A DNA stretch of 64,000 nt, taken from NCBI RefSeq assembly GCF_023169885.1, contig NZ_AP025516.1:1612001-1676000 (forward strand), written 5' to 3'. Below, one piece after another: positions 45,629 through 56,309 of this stretch (positions are counted from its first letter, which is position 1; every line of letters starts with the position of its first letter). Source of the DNA: Desulfofustis limnaeus. GTDB lineage: Bacteria; Desulfobacterota; Desulfobulbia; Desulfobulbales; Desulfocapsaceae. The translations under genes and the position numbers were made by a program. The notes beneath the pieces are model-generated. The model saw only the letters and a list, made by a program, of their open reading frames with translations. It was not told the origin of the DNA and made no database searches.

Positions 45629-47218
45629 ATGATTTATCTTCTCGATTATGGTGCCGGAAACGTCAGGAGTGTACGGAACGCGGTGCAACGGCTCGGGGAG
45701 GAGATTGTTGCTGTCCGGTCTCCCGCCGATATTGAACTGGCCGATAAACTGATCTTTCCCGGTGTCGGCAGCTTCGGTTCGGTCATGCACCGCTTGATCG
45801 CCGATGGGTATGCCGAACCACTGCGACGAAGGATTGCGGAGAACCGCCCGACCCTTGGCATTTGCGTCGCCCTGCAGGCCTTTTTCGAAGGGAGCGAGGA
45901 ATCACCAGGAGTTCCCGGGCTGGGCATCTTACCGGGGATGGTGCGAAGGTTCGACGACGGACAGCTGGCTGTGCCGCAGATCGGCTGGAATGGGATCCGG
46001 CTCCATAAGCACTGCTCGTTGTTTGCCGACTATCAGAGCGAAAATCTCTATTTTGTCCACAGCTATCACGCCCCGGTCCAGGGACTGCCGGAAGAATGGC
46101 TGTTGGCCACTACCGATTACGGCGTGGAATTCGTCTCCGCGGTTTGCCGCGGCAATGTTGCCGCCATGCAGTTCCATCCGGAAAAAAGCGGCGCGGCGGG
46201 GCTCGGCATCCTGAAGCGATTCCTGATGGACGACAGGATATCCTGTCGTCCTCTGCCTGGTCAGCCGGTGACGACACCGACCCGGCTGGCTAAACGGATC
46301 ATCGCCTGTCTCGATGTGCGCAGCAATGATCAGGGCGACTTGGTGGTGACCAAAGGTGATCAGTACGACGTGCGGGAAGCCGGCCAGGTGCGAAACCTAG
46401 GCAAGCCGGTGGAACTGGCCCGGCGCTATTTCGAAGAGGGAGCTGATGAGATCACGTTTCTCAACATCACCGCTTTTCGCGATTTTCCACTGGCCGACCA
46501 ACCGATGCTGGAGATTCTGCGTCGTACCTCGGAACAGGTTTTTGTTCCCTTGACCATCGGCGGCGGTATCAGGGAATTTACCGGAAGCGATGGGGTTTTT
46601 TATTCGGCCTTGGACGTGGCGTCGGAATATTTTCGTTCGGGGGCCGACAAGATCTCCATCGGTAGTGACGCCGTCACCACCGTGGAGCAGGTGCTGGCCA
46701 ACGGAAGACCCAACGGAAAAAGTGCCATCGAGCAGATTTCGCGGGTGTACGGAGCGCAGGCGGTGGTTATCTCGGTCGATCCCCGCCGAGTCTACGTGAC
46801 CTCGCCGCAGCAGACGAACCATGCCGTTATCGAGACAGTCTTTCCCGGCCCGCACGGGGAACGCTACTGCTGGTACCAGTGTACCGTCAAGGGCGGCAGG
46901 GAAGGGCGGGATGTGGATGTCGTTCAGTTGGTGCGGACCTGTGAACAGCTTGGGGCCGGGGAGATCCTGCTCAATTGTATCGACCGGGACGGCACCAAGA
47001 ACGGTTTCGATCTGGAGTTGATCAGGCAGGTAAAACAGCAGGTGAAGATACCGGTTATCGCCTCCAGCGGAGCTGGAACAGCCACACATTTTCAGGAAGT
47101 ATTCGAGCAGACGGGTGCAGATGCCGCCCTTGCCGCCGGTATTTTCCACCGTCGGGAAGTGGGGATTGGTGAAGTCAAGAATCTGCTCAGGGACAGCGGT
47201 ATCGCCTGTCGTCAGTGA
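45629..47218 (+). CDS. Fused imidazole glycerol phosphate synthase HisH-HisF (HIS7 type)
   Basis: A 529-residue single chain. Residues 1-205 are the HisH glutaminase ([24 protein letters not shown], nucleophile cysteine in [10 protein letters not shown], and MQFHPEKSG). Residues from about 222 are HisF ([38 protein letters not shown]). HisF carries extra segments ([37 protein letters not shown]) very like yeast and plant HIS7 and absent from ordinary bacterial HisF. It makes IGP and AICAR in histidine synthesis. No other his gene is adjacent. Confidence 0.92.
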   Translation: MIYLLDYGAGNVRSVRNAVQRLGEEIVAVRSPADIELADKLIFPGVGSFGSVMHRLIADGYAEPLRRRIAENRPTLGICVALQAFFEGSEESPGVPGLGILPGMVRRFDDGQLAVPQIGWNGIRLHKHCSLFADYQSENLYFVHSYHAPVQGLPEEWLLATTDYGVEFVSAVCRGNVAAMQFHPEKSGAAGLGILKRFLMDDRISCRPLPGQPVTTPTRLAKRIIACLDVRSNDQGDLVVTKGDQYDVREAGQVRNLGKPVELARRYFEEGADEITFLNITAFRDFPLADQPMLEILRRTSEQVFVPLTIGGGIREFTGSDGVFYSALDVASEYFRSGADKISIGSDAVTTVEQVLANGRPNGKSAIEQISRVYGAQAVVISVDPRRVYVTSPQQTNHAVIETVFPGPHGERYCWYQCTVKGGREGRDVDVVQLVRTCEQLGAGEILLNCIDRDGTKNGFDLELIRQVKQQVKIPVIASSGAGTATHFQEVFEQTGADAALAAGIFHRREVGIGEVKNLLRDSGIACRQ

Positions 47219-47221
47219 TAA

Positions 47222-47364
47222 GGGAACCTTGAAAAAGTGCCATTTCGCCCAATCTCATTGTTGCGCAATTACATTTTATCCTCGTAATATCATGTATATG
47301 CCTGCGGTAAAATGTTCGTGCGCGCCTCGATCTTGAACGAAATTTCGAATTTTTCGAGCTTCCT
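47222..47364. repeat. 143-bp MITE-like repeat, copy B
   Basis: It starts three bases after the hisHF stop with GGGAACCTTGAAAAA and ends TTTTTCGAGCTTCCT, inverted repeats matching at 12 of 15 positions. It aligns to 32679-32821 without gaps. Like copy A it sits between two convergent genes, here hisHF and the lipoprotein gene, whose stop is 17 bp further on. Confidence 0.85.
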
Positions 47365-47380
47365 GTACGTAGCTGAATCG

Positions 47381-48004
47381 TCAGCGTCTGGCTTCCAAGG
47401 TCAGAAACGATAGGTTATTCAAAAACGCCTCTCCTTCCGGAGCGCAGGAGAGGTGCTGTCCGCCAGGGAGGCGCCGTTCCTGGTAATAGAGGTCGATGCC
47501 TACCCGCTCGTTGTCGGGATATACGCAGATCAACCCGGTGTTGGTGACGGTGGTTGCCTGGCCGGGGAGCGGGCCACGGCCGTTTTCGGTGCGATAATCC
47601 TCGTATACCTGGCGGTAACGTAAGCAGCGGCCGGAGTGATTACTCGGTTCTACGGTCAACCCGACGCGGTGCACCAGGGCAGGGGAGCCGTTGATTTGTT
47701 TACGGGATGTGGTGAATACATAGAACGATTCGTCGTCGGGAAACGGGTGTTTAAACTGCAGTTCGGTCGCTTTGGTGGCAATGGCGTAGGTCTCGGATTC
47801 GATTTTCTTGAAGTAAAAGAGACTGTCCTTGCTGATTTTTTCGTACCAGCCAGGCCCGGGAGGCGGCAGGACCGAAAAGCCCAAGGTACTGATCCGTGGC
47901 GTGCCGGCAGAGACCGGCAGGTAGCGGCCGGCGGACCCGGCGCACCCGAGCAGCGTGCAGACAAGCAGCAGCACGAAGAGGGGGCGTAGCTTGGGAAGCA
48001 TCAT
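47381..48004 (-). CDS. Uncharacterised lipoprotein
   Basis: A 207-residue protein with a lipoprotein signal: MMLPKLRPLFVLLLVCTLLGC, the lipobox being LLGC at about residues 18-21. The rest is a mixed alpha/beta domain with no family that I recognise (segments STLGFSVLPPPGPGWYEKIS, HRVGLTVEPSNHSGRCLRYR). Probably anchored in the outer or inner membrane. It diverges from dctB. Confidence 0.7.
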   Translation of the reverse strand: MMLPKLRPLFVLLLVCTLLGCAGSAGRYLPVSAGTPRISTLGFSVLPPPGPGWYEKISKDSLFYFKKIESETYAIATKATELQFKHPFPDDESFYVFTTSRKQINGSPALVHRVGLTVEPSNHSGRCLRYRQVYEDYRTENGRGPLPGQATTVTNTGLICVYPDNERVGIDLYYQERRLPGGQHLSCAPEGEAFLNNLSFLTLEARR

Positions 48005-48165
48005 GTCCGTTTCGATAACCTATTGAAAACAATAAAAGTACTTAAGCGCTAACACGTGTTGTGGCGAAAGTCAATGGAAAGGATCGGTGCCGTGCAGAAA
48101 ACGCCACCCTTCGAGAAGCGTTCTGGCTCAGTGCCGGTGAACGGATGTTCGATCGTCGGTGACCC

Positions 48166-50019
48166 ATGAGATTTCTCGCCATTCGTTCAACCAGCGGCTG
48201 GATCACCACCTTGGCGGTCATGATGCTGGTGCTGTTTGGTGTGTCGACCGTCACCTACAAAAACGGATTGCAGGATCTTGCCGATGAGAGTTCCGTGCAG
48301 TTGGATCTCTTTGTCCTCTATCTGCGGGGCGTGCTCGGTAAGTATGAAAGCCTGCCGGAGCTGCTGGCCCGGGACAAGACTCTGGTCGGGTTTCTCATCA
48401 ATCCGGGCGGCCAGGAGCGAATAGACGCCCTGAACCGATACCTGCAGACGATCAACGACATCAGCAACGCCTCCGATACCTATCTGGTGGATCGGGACGG
48501 CCTGACCATAGCTGCCAGCAATTGGCAGGAAGAACGCCCGTTCATCGGTCGAAATTACAGCTATCGGCCGTACTTTCAGCAGGCCATGCAAGGAGGGTTG
48601 GGACGGTATTTCGCCCTGGGGACCACCTCCAGCAAGCGTGGTTACTATTTTGCGTATCCGGTGCGTCTCGAACGGGAAATACTGGGCGCTGTCGTCATCA
48701 AGATAGACATCGACTCCGTGGAAGAGAGCTGGGGCTATCACGATGCGATTTTTCTGGTCACCGATACCGAAGATGTGATCTTTCTGACGACTCGCCCGGA
48801 GTGGCGGTTCCGTACCATCGGTGAATTGTCGCCACGCGTGCTGGAACTGGTGAAGAAAAGCAGACGATATCCGGGGGCGGAGATCACCGCTATTCCCATG
48901 CAGCGGGTGCAGGACTACCAGTTCGGAAAAGTCATCAGCCTGGCGCACGAGAACGGCCGGTCGTCCACCATGTTGCAGCAGGTGCGGCGCATGGACGAGG
49001 CCGGTTGGGATGTGCACATCCTTACCGATACCGGCAGGTTGAGAGAACAAATCGTGGCCACCAATGTGATGGTCGGTATCGCCATCATCGCCTCGTACCT
49101 GCTGTTGGCCCTGTTTCTGCAAAGGCAGAGACGAGTCGCCGAGAGGAAGCGGTTTGAAGAGCGGACCAGACAGGCCTTGCAGCAGGCCAACGAGCAGTTG
49201 GAGAGCCGAGTTCAGGAACGGACCATGGAACTGGTGGAGACCAATCGCGTCCTGCTCCTGGAGATCCAGGAACGGAAGAACACCGAGGAGGCGTTGCGCC
49301 GGACCCGTACCGAATTGATTCAGGCCGCCAAGATGGCAACGCTTGGGCAGCTGTCGGCCGGCATCAACCATGAACTCAATCAGCCGCTTGCCGCTATCCG
49401 CAGCTATGCCGACAATGCCAGGCAATTTTTAGAGAAGGGGCGGTCCGTCGAGGCGGTGTGGAATATGGCACAGATCAGTGAATTGACCGATCGTATGGCC
49501 CAGATCGGTATTCAGCTCAAGGAGTTCTCGCGCAAAAGCAGCGGCAAGCTGGAGACGGTGCCGTTGCATGGGGCCGTAGACGGAGCTTTGGAACTGTTGG
49601 CGTCGACCATTAAAAAGCACGGTGTTGCCATTGAGGTGTCGATCGAGCCCGAGCACCTCGAAGTATCTGCCAACCAGGTGCTATTGCAGCAGGTGCTGGT
49701 CAACATCCTCAACAACGCTATTCAGGCCATGGAGGACAGGGATCAACGGGCAATCGTAATCCAGGCTCGGTGCGATGAACAGCGGGTTACCATCTCTGTT
49801 CAGGATTCCGGCCCGGGTATTGCCGCGGAGCATCAGAAGCGAATCTTCGATCCGTTCTTCACCACCAAGAAACCGGGCCAAGGATTGGGGCTCGGTTTAA
49901 CCATCAGCAAACGAATTCTCAAAGAGATGAGCGGAGACATCACCATTCTTCCGTCATCCCAGGGAGCCTTGTTCGTTATTTCCCTTCTGTCATCATCTCA
50001 TTATGAAACCGCTGCATAA
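48166..50019 (+). CDS. dctB: C4-dicarboxylate sensor histidine kinase (DctB-like)
   Basis: A 617-residue two-component sensor. A membrane helix (about residues 13-31) and another (about 298-320) bracket a periplasmic double-CACHE sensor (GRNYSYRPYFQQAMQGGLGR, YYFAYPVRL). A coiled coil and a kinase follow, with the H-box AGINHELNQPLAAIRSYADN, N-box VLVNILNNAIQAM and G boxes DSGPGIAAEHQ and GQGLGLGLTISKRI. It overlaps dctD by 17 bp and lies upstream of a TRAP transporter, supporting dicarboxylate sensing. Confidence 0.9.
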   Translation: MRFLAIRSTSGWITTLAVMMLVLFGVSTVTYKNGLQDLADESSVQLDLFVLYLRGVLGKYESLPELLARDKTLVGFLINPGGQERIDALNRYLQTINDISNASDTYLVDRDGLTIAASNWQEERPFIGRNYSYRPYFQQAMQGGLGRYFALGTTSSKRGYYFAYPVRLEREILGAVVIKIDIDSVEESWGYHDAIFLVTDTEDVIFLTTRPEWRFRTIGELSPRVLELVKKSRRYPGAEITAIPMQRVQDYQFGKVISLAHENGRSSTMLQQVRRMDEAGWDVHILTDTGRLREQIVATNVMVGIAIIASYLLLALFLQRQRRVAERKRFEERTRQALQQANEQLESRVQERTMELVETNRVLLLEIQERKNTEEALRRTRTELIQAAKMATLGQLSAGINHELNQPLAAIRSYADNARQFLEKGRSVEAVWNMAQISELTDRMAQIGIQLKEFSRKSSGKLETVPLHGAVDGALELLASTIKKHGVAIEVSIEPEHLEVSANQVLLQQVLVNILNNAIQAMEDRDQRAIVIQARCDEQRVTISVQDSGPGIAAEHQKRIFDPFFTTKKPGQGLGLGLTISKRILKEMSGDITILPSSQGALFVISLLSSSHYETAA

Positions 50020-51364
50020 AGTTATTTTCATCGACGACGAGAAACATATCCGCCTGGCCAATACGCAGACCCTGGAACTTGCCGATCTGCAGGTCCACAG
50101 TTACGAGACGGCGGAGGACGCGTTGCCGTTGGTCGACTATGATTGGCCGGGAGTCATTGTCTGTGACATCAGGCTGCCGGGGATGGATGGTCTGCAGTTC
50201 ATGGCCACGGTGCGCACCATCGACCCCGATCTGCCGGTAATCCTCATTACCGGGCATGGCGATATATCCACCGCCGTCAAGGCGATGCGTGATGGGGCGT
50301 ATGATTTTATCGAAAAACCCTACAGCTCCGAACGGATGGTGAAAACGGTGCAGCGGGCGCTGGAAAAAAGGGGATTGACGCTGGAAAACCGGGTGCTGCG
50401 CCGCGAGTTGGAGGCACACAGTGCCCCGGGGCCGCGAATCATCGGCAAGACCCCGGAAATGGAGGCCCTGCGGGCCACCATAGCCCAGATTGCCGACACT
50501 GGCGCCGATGTGTTGATTCTCGGGGAAACGGGAACCGGCAAGGAACTGGTGGCTCGTTCGCTGCACGAACAGAGCCGCCGGAGATCGAAGAACTTTGTGG
50601 CGCTCAATTGCGGTGCGGTCAGCGATTCGCTCATTGAAAGCGAATTGTTCGGTCACGAGGCCGGGGCTTTTACCGATGCCAGGGAACAACGGGTCGGCAA
50701 ATTCGAGTATGCCAACGGTGGCACCCTCTTTCTTGATGAGATCGAATCAATGCCGTTGCGTGTCCAGGTGCACCTGCTGCGCACCCTTCAGGAGCGCACC
50801 GTGGAACGGCTCGGGTCGAATCGCTCCATTTTGCTTGATCTGCGTGTGGTCGCCGCCGCTAAATCAGATCTCAAGCTATTGGCCAGACAAGAGAAATTCA
50901 GGGAAGACCTCTATTACCGGCTGAGTGTCGTGCGTTTGCGGTTGCCGCCGCTGCGCGATCGGCGAGAGGATATTCCCTTGTTGTTCCGCCATTTTGTTTT
51001 GGTGGCTGCGCATCGTTATCAGCAGGAGGCGCCGTTGCCGGATAACAGCCAGATCAACGCGCTGATGGCCTATTCATGGCCGGGCAATGTCCGCGAACTG
51101 CGTAATGTGGCAGAGCGGTATGTCCTTCTGGGTGCTCAACATGGCTGGCAAGTGGAGCGGTTGATGAGCGGCGGACCGATTCAGGGTGATGCGCGCAGCC
51201 TCGCCCAGCAGGTGGAGCGGTTTGAACGGAGCCTGATTGAACAGGCGTTGTCGGCCAGCAACGGCTCCATCAAAAAAACTATGGATATCCTCTCCATTCC
51301 GCGTAAAACCCTGTCAGACAAAATGCGTAAATACGGCCTCGATAAAAGCGACTTCAAAGACTGA
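50003..51364 (+). CDS. dctD: Sigma-54-dependent response regulator (DctD-like)
   Basis: A 453-residue NtrC-family activator. Receiver: IDDEKHIRLANTQTL with the phospho-aspartate in CDIRLPGMDG. AAA+ domain: Walker A GETGTGKELVA, GGTLFLDEIESMPLRVQ, and a GAFTDA loop in place of the usual GAFTGA that contacts sigma-54. C-terminal Fis-type helix-turn-helix (SIKKTMDILSIPRKTLSDKM). It should activate the sigma-54 promoter before dctP at 51514. Confidence 0.92.
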   Translation: MKPLHKVIFIDDEKHIRLANTQTLELADLQVHSYETAEDALPLVDYDWPGVIVCDIRLPGMDGLQFMATVRTIDPDLPVILITGHGDISTAVKAMRDGAYDFIEKPYSSERMVKTVQRALEKRGLTLENRVLRRELEAHSAPGPRIIGKTPEMEALRATIAQIADTGADVLILGETGTGKELVARSLHEQSRRRSKNFVALNCGAVSDSLIESELFGHEAGAFTDAREQRVGKFEYANGGTLFLDEIESMPLRVQVHLLRTLQERTVERLGSNRSILLDLRVVAAAKSDLKLLARQEKFREDLYYRLSVVRLRLPPLRDRREDIPLLFRHFVLVAAHRYQQEAPLPDNSQINALMAYSWPGNVRELRNVAERYVLLGAQHGWQVERLMSGGPIQGDARSLAQQVERFERSLIEQALSASNGSIKKTMDILSIPRKTLSDKMRKYGLDKSDFKD

Positions 51365-51423
51365 TCCACGGTCAACCTCCGGCCACTGGCCGGTCATGAT
51401 TCTGGCGGATTTCCCCGGGCATA

Positions 51424-51461
51424 CCGACGGCAATTGGTGGATTTCCGCCAATTGCCGTCGG
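51424..51461. promoter_or_regulatory. Perfect 14-bp inverted repeat upstream of dctP, candidate activator site
   Basis: CCGACGGCAATTGG (51424-51437) and CCAATTGCCGTCGG (51448-51461) flank ten bases. The centre lies about 85 bp upstream of the -24 element, where enhancer sites of NtrC-type activators are expected. There is no T-run, so terminator function for dctD is less likely but possible. Confidence 0.5.
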
Positions 51462-51513
51462 TGCGATCGCCACCATCCTCGAAAATATCGAGTTTTCATT
51501 TTTGATAGACTAC

Positions 51514-51529
51514 AGGTCCGATCTTTGCA
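51514..51529 (+). promoter_or_regulatory. Sigma-54 (-24/-12) promoter of dctP
   Basis: AGGTCC and TTGCA are spaced so that GG (51515-51516) and GC (51527-51528) are exactly ten bases apart, as required for sigma-54. The -12 part TTGCA is perfect; the -24 part is weaker. It fits the adjacent DctB-DctD system. Confidence 0.6.
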
Positions 51530-51648
51530 TGAGAAATCCTGTTTCACCGACCTGCGGCAACGGGCACTCTCCGCTTGCCGCCCCCTGTGTCGGCTGCAGA
51601 TGACGTTGTCTCCGCAGATGCAGGGAGATGGATAACCCATTACTTTGA

Positions 51649-52656
<1,008 letters not shown>

Positions 52657-52690
52657 CCATTCAGTATATTGAGAGAAAAACTGCTGGCTG

Positions 52691-52723
52691 AGGGCAGGCA
52701 ACTCGTACGCGGGGGCCTGCCCT
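52691..52723 (+). promoter_or_regulatory. Intercistronic hairpin between dctP and dctQ
   Basis: A perfect 9-bp stem AGGGCAGGC/GCCTGCCCT (52691-52699 with 52715-52723) lacks a T-run. Hairpins of this sort between binding-protein and membrane genes often protect the upstream mRNA or attenuate readthrough. Confidence 0.55.
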
Positions 52724-52759
52724 CTATCATGTCCTCCGATTTTTCTTGAGAGGTCGGTA

Positions 52760-53308
52760 ATGTTCTTGAGAGTGTTAAGTAAAATTGAAGAAGGGATCAT
52801 CGCCTTTTTTCTGGTCTCCATGACCCTGCTGGTGTTCATCGATGTGGTCATGCGCTTCGGCTTCAGCAAAGCGTGGATCTGGTCGCAGGAACTGACCTTG
52901 CATTTGTGTGCCTGGATGGTCCTGTTCGGGGCCTCGTACTGTTTGAAGCTGGGTGCCCATATCGGCATGGATGCGTTCGTCAAGCTGTTCCCGCGGCTGG
53001 GGCGCAAGATCTTCACCGCGATCGGCTGCGTGTTGAGTCTGGTCTACTGCGGTCTGATCATCTACGGTGCGTGGATCTATCTCGGCAAGATGAAAAAGCT
53101 CGGCATCAGCCTGGAAGACCTGCGTTTCATCCCGACCTGGGTGGCTCACAGCATCCTGTTGATCGGTTTTGTTTTTCTTGGCATCAGGCTGCTGACCCTG
53201 CTCTGGTCGGTCGCTTTCGGCAGTACCGAGGTATTTCGTGACTCCGATGAAGCACAGGAGAGCATGGAGATTGTCGAGCAGTTGAGAGGAGAGGAGGGCA
53301 AGGCATGA
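52760..53308 (+). CDS. dctQ: TRAP transporter small permease
   Basis: A 182-residue DctQ with four predicted membrane helices, for example IIAFFLVSMTLLVFIDVVMR and LGRKIFTAIGCVLSLVYCGL, and the family motif WSQELTLHLCAWMVLFGASY. It partners DctM in sodium-driven uptake. It overlaps dctM by 4 bp. Confidence 0.92.
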   Translation: MFLRVLSKIEEGIIAFFLVSMTLLVFIDVVMRFGFSKAWIWSQELTLHLCAWMVLFGASYCLKLGAHIGMDAFVKLFPRLGRKIFTAIGCVLSLVYCGLIIYGAWIYLGKMKKLGISLEDLRFIPTWVAHSILLIGFVFLGIRLLTLLWSVAFGSTEVFRDSDEAQESMEIVEQLRGEEGKA

Positions 53309-54702
53309 CCACCGCTGCATTGTTTATCATTTTGTTCGCCTGCATGCTTATTGGCATGCCGATCGCTTTGGCACTCGGTCTCTCCAGCATCACGACCATC
53401 CTGTTTTTTTCAAACGATTCGCTGGCGTCGATTTCTCTGAAATTGTTAGAGGCCATGTCGAAACATTACACCCTGTTGGCCATCCCGTTTTTCATCCTGT
53501 CGTCGGCCTTTTTGTCCACCGGTGGCGTGGCCAAACGCATCATCCGCTTTGCCACCAGCCTGGTCGGCCATATTAAGGGTGGGGTGGCCATGGCCTCGGT
53601 TGTGGCCTGCATGATCTTTGCCGCCGTTTCCGGCTCGTCGCCGGCCACTGTCGCCGCCATTGGCAGCATCTGCATCGGCGGCATGATCAAGATCGGTTAT
53701 CCGCAGAGTTTCGGCGCCGGTGTTATCGGTACAGCCGGCACCCTGGGGATCCTGATCCCGCCCTCCATCGTCATGCTCGTCTATTCGGCAGCCACCGAGG
53801 TGTCGGCCGCCCGGATGTTCATGGCCGGTTTTCTGCCCGGCCTGTTCGTCGGTCTCGTTTTGATGATCGTTATTTACGTCTATGCCCATATAAGAAAATT
53901 GCCGAGTCTTCCGTTTGCCGGCTTCAAAGAGATTTTTCTTTCCGGCTGGAGTGCCCTTGGCGGTTTGATGCTGATTATTATCGTCCTCGGATCCATCTAC
54001 GGTGGTATCGCCAGCCCCACCGAAGCGGCCGCCGTGTCCGCCGTCTATGCCTTTGGCGTGGCCTGTTTCGGCTATCGCGACATGGGCCCGATGAAGAAAC
54101 AGCCCTGGTTCAAACCCGGTGAGTCCTACCCGACGGCCCTGATCCGCAATACCTGGCAGATGACGACAGCCCTGCCTCGGTGCGTTTTCGACAAGGACGT
54201 CAACAAGGTACTGATGGATGCCTCGCGAGTGAGCATCATGCTGCTGTTCATCATCGCCAACGCCATGCTCTTCGCCCATGTGTTGACCACCGAGCGTATC
54301 CCGCACCATATCGCCTCGATTATCGTCGAACTCGGTTTGTCGCCCTGGATGTTCCTGGTGGTCGTCAACCTGCTGCTGCTGGCCGCCGGCAATTTCATGG
54401 AGCCGTCGGCGATCCTGCTGATCATGGCCCCGATCCTCTTTCCCATTGCCTTGCAGCTCGGCATCGACCCGATTCATCTGGGCATCGTCATGGTCGTCAA
54501 TATGGAGATCGGTATGTTGACCCCGCCGGTGGGCCTCAACCTCTTCGTCTTGTCGGGAATAACCGGCAATTCCATGGGGTGGGCGATTCGCGCGGCTTTA
54601 CCTTGGCTGCTGATCATGCTCCTCTGTTTGATCGTCATCACCTACGTACCGCAGATTTCCCTGTTCCTTCCGGAGTACATCGACAAACTGAAGGGCTTCT
54701 GA
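53305..54702 (+). CDS. dctM: TRAP transporter large permease
   Basis: A 465-residue DctM with about twelve membrane helices. SGSSPATVAAIGSICIGGM, GTAGTLGILIPPSIVMLVYS, SPTEAAAVSAVYAFG and VNMEIGMLTPPVGLNLFVLS are TRAP signatures. Slightly longer than typical (about 430) because of an insert near residues 250-300 (GYRDMGPMKKQPWFKPGES), as in several proteobacterial DctM proteins. Confidence 0.94.
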   Translation: MTTAALFIILFACMLIGMPIALALGLSSITTILFFSNDSLASISLKLLEAMSKHYTLLAIPFFILSSAFLSTGGVAKRIIRFATSLVGHIKGGVAMASVVACMIFAAVSGSSPATVAAIGSICIGGMIKIGYPQSFGAGVIGTAGTLGILIPPSIVMLVYSAATEVSAARMFMAGFLPGLFVGLVLMIVIYVYAHIRKLPSLPFAGFKEIFLSGWSALGGLMLIIIVLGSIYGGIASPTEAAAVSAVYAFGVACFGYRDMGPMKKQPWFKPGESYPTALIRNTWQMTTALPRCVFDKDVNKVLMDASRVSIMLLFIIANAMLFAHVLTTERIPHHIASIIVELGLSPWMFLVVVNLLLLAAGNFMEPSAILLIMAPILFPIALQLGIDPIHLGIVMVVNMEIGMLTPPVGLNLFVLSGITGNSMGWAIRAALPWLLIMLLCLIVITYVPQISLFLPEYIDKLKGF

Positions 54703-54717
54703 TAGGATAGCTGAATA

Positions 54718-54746
54718 CCGGGCGGATGGCTGGTTCCTCCGCCCGG
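54718..54746. terminator. Hairpin after dctM
   Basis: A perfect 9-bp GC-rich stem CCGGGCGGA/TCCGCCCGG (54718-54726 with 54738-54746) begins 15 bp after the dctM stop. No T-run follows, so it is a weak terminator or an mRNA 3'-end stabiliser. Confidence 0.45.
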
Positions 54747-54849
54747 TGAGGTGGTGCGTCACCGCAGCGAGGGTGATGGCGCCGGTTTAAGGGGGAGTCG
54801 GGGTTCGGTCGCCGAATATCTCTTTATCATCTGCTGAGGAGTTATCGTC

Positions 54850-55335
54850 ATGTTGCCGGAATTCAAAACGATTTTGTATGCCAGTGATCTCGGTGAGCAT
54901 ACCCGGCCGGTATTTCGGACGGCCCAGAGTCTTGCCCGAAAATATGAGGCAAATATTATCATGGTGCACGTGGTCGAACCGATGACGGCGACCGTCCAGG
55001 CGGTGGTGGAGACCTACCTGACCGAGGTGGATGCAAAAAAAGTGTTTCAGGACAACATGCGGTCGGTGTTGCAGACCATGAAGGCTCGACTCAAGAAGTT
55101 TTGTGACGAAGAATTGAAGAGTCAGAATCTTCAGGAGATCAGGGTCAAGGAGATGCTTGTCATCAGCGGCCGACCCAGTGAGGAAATCATCAAGGCCGCG
55201 CAGAAACACAAGGCCGATCTGATCGTCATGGGCAAATCGACGCGCCGCATCTTCGGCACCGATATCGTCGGGTCCACGGCCCGGCGGGTACCGCGTTACT
55301 CCACCATTCCGGTGGTGATCGTACCGAACAACTGA
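54850..55335 (+). CDS. Universal stress protein (UspA family)
   Basis: A 161-residue single Usp domain: FKTILYASDLGEHTRPVFRT at the start, IIMVHVVEP, and the ATP-binding-type loop VMGKSTRRIFGTDIVGSTAR followed by STIPVVIVP. Usp genes often sit downstream of TRAP operons. GAGGAG precedes ATG 54850. The gap from dctM is 147 bp and from ispH 11 bp. Confidence 0.92.
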   Translation: MLPEFKTILYASDLGEHTRPVFRTAQSLARKYEANIIMVHVVEPMTATVQAVVETYLTEVDAKKVFQDNMRSVLQTMKARLKKFCDEELKSQNLQEIRVKEMLVISGRPSEEIIKAAQKHKADLIVMGKSTRRIFGTDIVGSTARRVPRYSTIPVVIVPNN

Positions 55336-55346
55336 CGGAACGTGGC

Positions 55347-56285
55347 ATGGATCTGCCGGAAATTGATGTGGTCCTGGCCTCGCCGCGCGGTTTCTGCGCC
55401 GGCGTGGTGCGGGCCATTGAAACGGTAAAACTGACGCTGCAGGTGCAAGGGGCGCCGGTCTACGTGCTCCACGAGATCGTGCATAACCGCCACGTCATCG
55501 CCGAACTGGAGCAGTTAGGCGCCCGTTTTGTCAAGAACCTGGGCGATATTCCCCAAGGGGCAAGCTGCATCTTCAGCGCCCACGGCGTCTCGGCAGAGAC
55601 GGAGCGCAAGGCTGCCGCACTCGGCCTGCAGACCATCGATGCCACCTGTCCGATCGTGACCGGGATTCATCGGCTCGTGGAGAAATACTACGGCCAGGGC
55701 TATGATGTGGTGATTATCGGTCATCACGGCCACCCGGAGGTGGTCGGGACGGCCGGTCGAGTCGAGAGACGGGTGCACGTGGTGGCCAGCGAAGAGGAAG
55801 CCCGGGAACTGGTGGTGGCCGATCCCGATCGGGTGGCCTATGTTACCCAGACAACCTTGAGCCAGTACGACGTCGCCGCCATCAGATCGATTCTCGTCCA
55901 ACGCTTCCCCGGGATCAAGGGGCCGGCCCAGTCGAATATCTGTTACGCCACCCAGAATCGGCAGGATGCCGTGCGCCAACTGGCCGAGCGTGCCGATGTG
56001 ATCTTCGTGGTCGGCTCGAAAAACAGCTCCAACTCGAACCGGCTGCAGGAGGTGGCTTCCGGCGCCGGCAGTCGCAGCTACCTGATCGACGATCGGGATG
56101 ACCTGCAAGCGGATTGGCTTATCGGGGCGCAGACGGTTGGCATTACCGCCGGCGCCTCGGCCCCGGAACGGCTAGTGGAAGGGGTGCTCGATTGGCTTGG
56201 CGAGCAGGCGATCATCATCTCGGTATCCGAGTTTTTCGGCAAGGATGAGCACATCAGCTTCAAACCCGCCAAGCCCTATCAATAA
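55347..56285 (+). CDS. ispH: 4-hydroxy-3-methylbut-2-enyl diphosphate reductase
   Basis: A 312-residue IspH. Its three cluster cysteines lie in LASPRGFCAGVVRAIE, IDATCPIVTGIH and QSNICYATQNRQ; HEIVHNRHV and IGHHGHPEVVGTAG are conserved histidine motifs, and VGSKNSSNSNRLQEVA completes the active site. It produces IPP and DMAPP in the last step of the MEP pathway. Confidence 0.96.
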   Translation: MDLPEIDVVLASPRGFCAGVVRAIETVKLTLQVQGAPVYVLHEIVHNRHVIAELEQLGARFVKNLGDIPQGASCIFSAHGVSAETERKAAALGLQTIDATCPIVTGIHRLVEKYYGQGYDVVIIGHHGHPEVVGTAGRVERRVHVVASEEEARELVVADPDRVAYVTQTTLSQYDVAAIRSILVQRFPGIKGPAQSNICYATQNRQDAVRQLAERADVIFVVGSKNSSNSNRLQEVASGAGSRSYLIDDRDDLQADWLIGAQTVGITAGASAPERLVEGVLDWLGEQAIIISVSEFFGKDEHISFKPAKPYQ

Positions 56286-56309
56286 CCGTTCGTGAGTGAG
56301 GATCGATGC

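Noticed and set aside
51568-51586. GGGCAC followed by TTGCC as the sigma-54 promoter
   Set aside because: The GG to GC distance is two bases too long; the site at 51514-51529 has the exact spacing.
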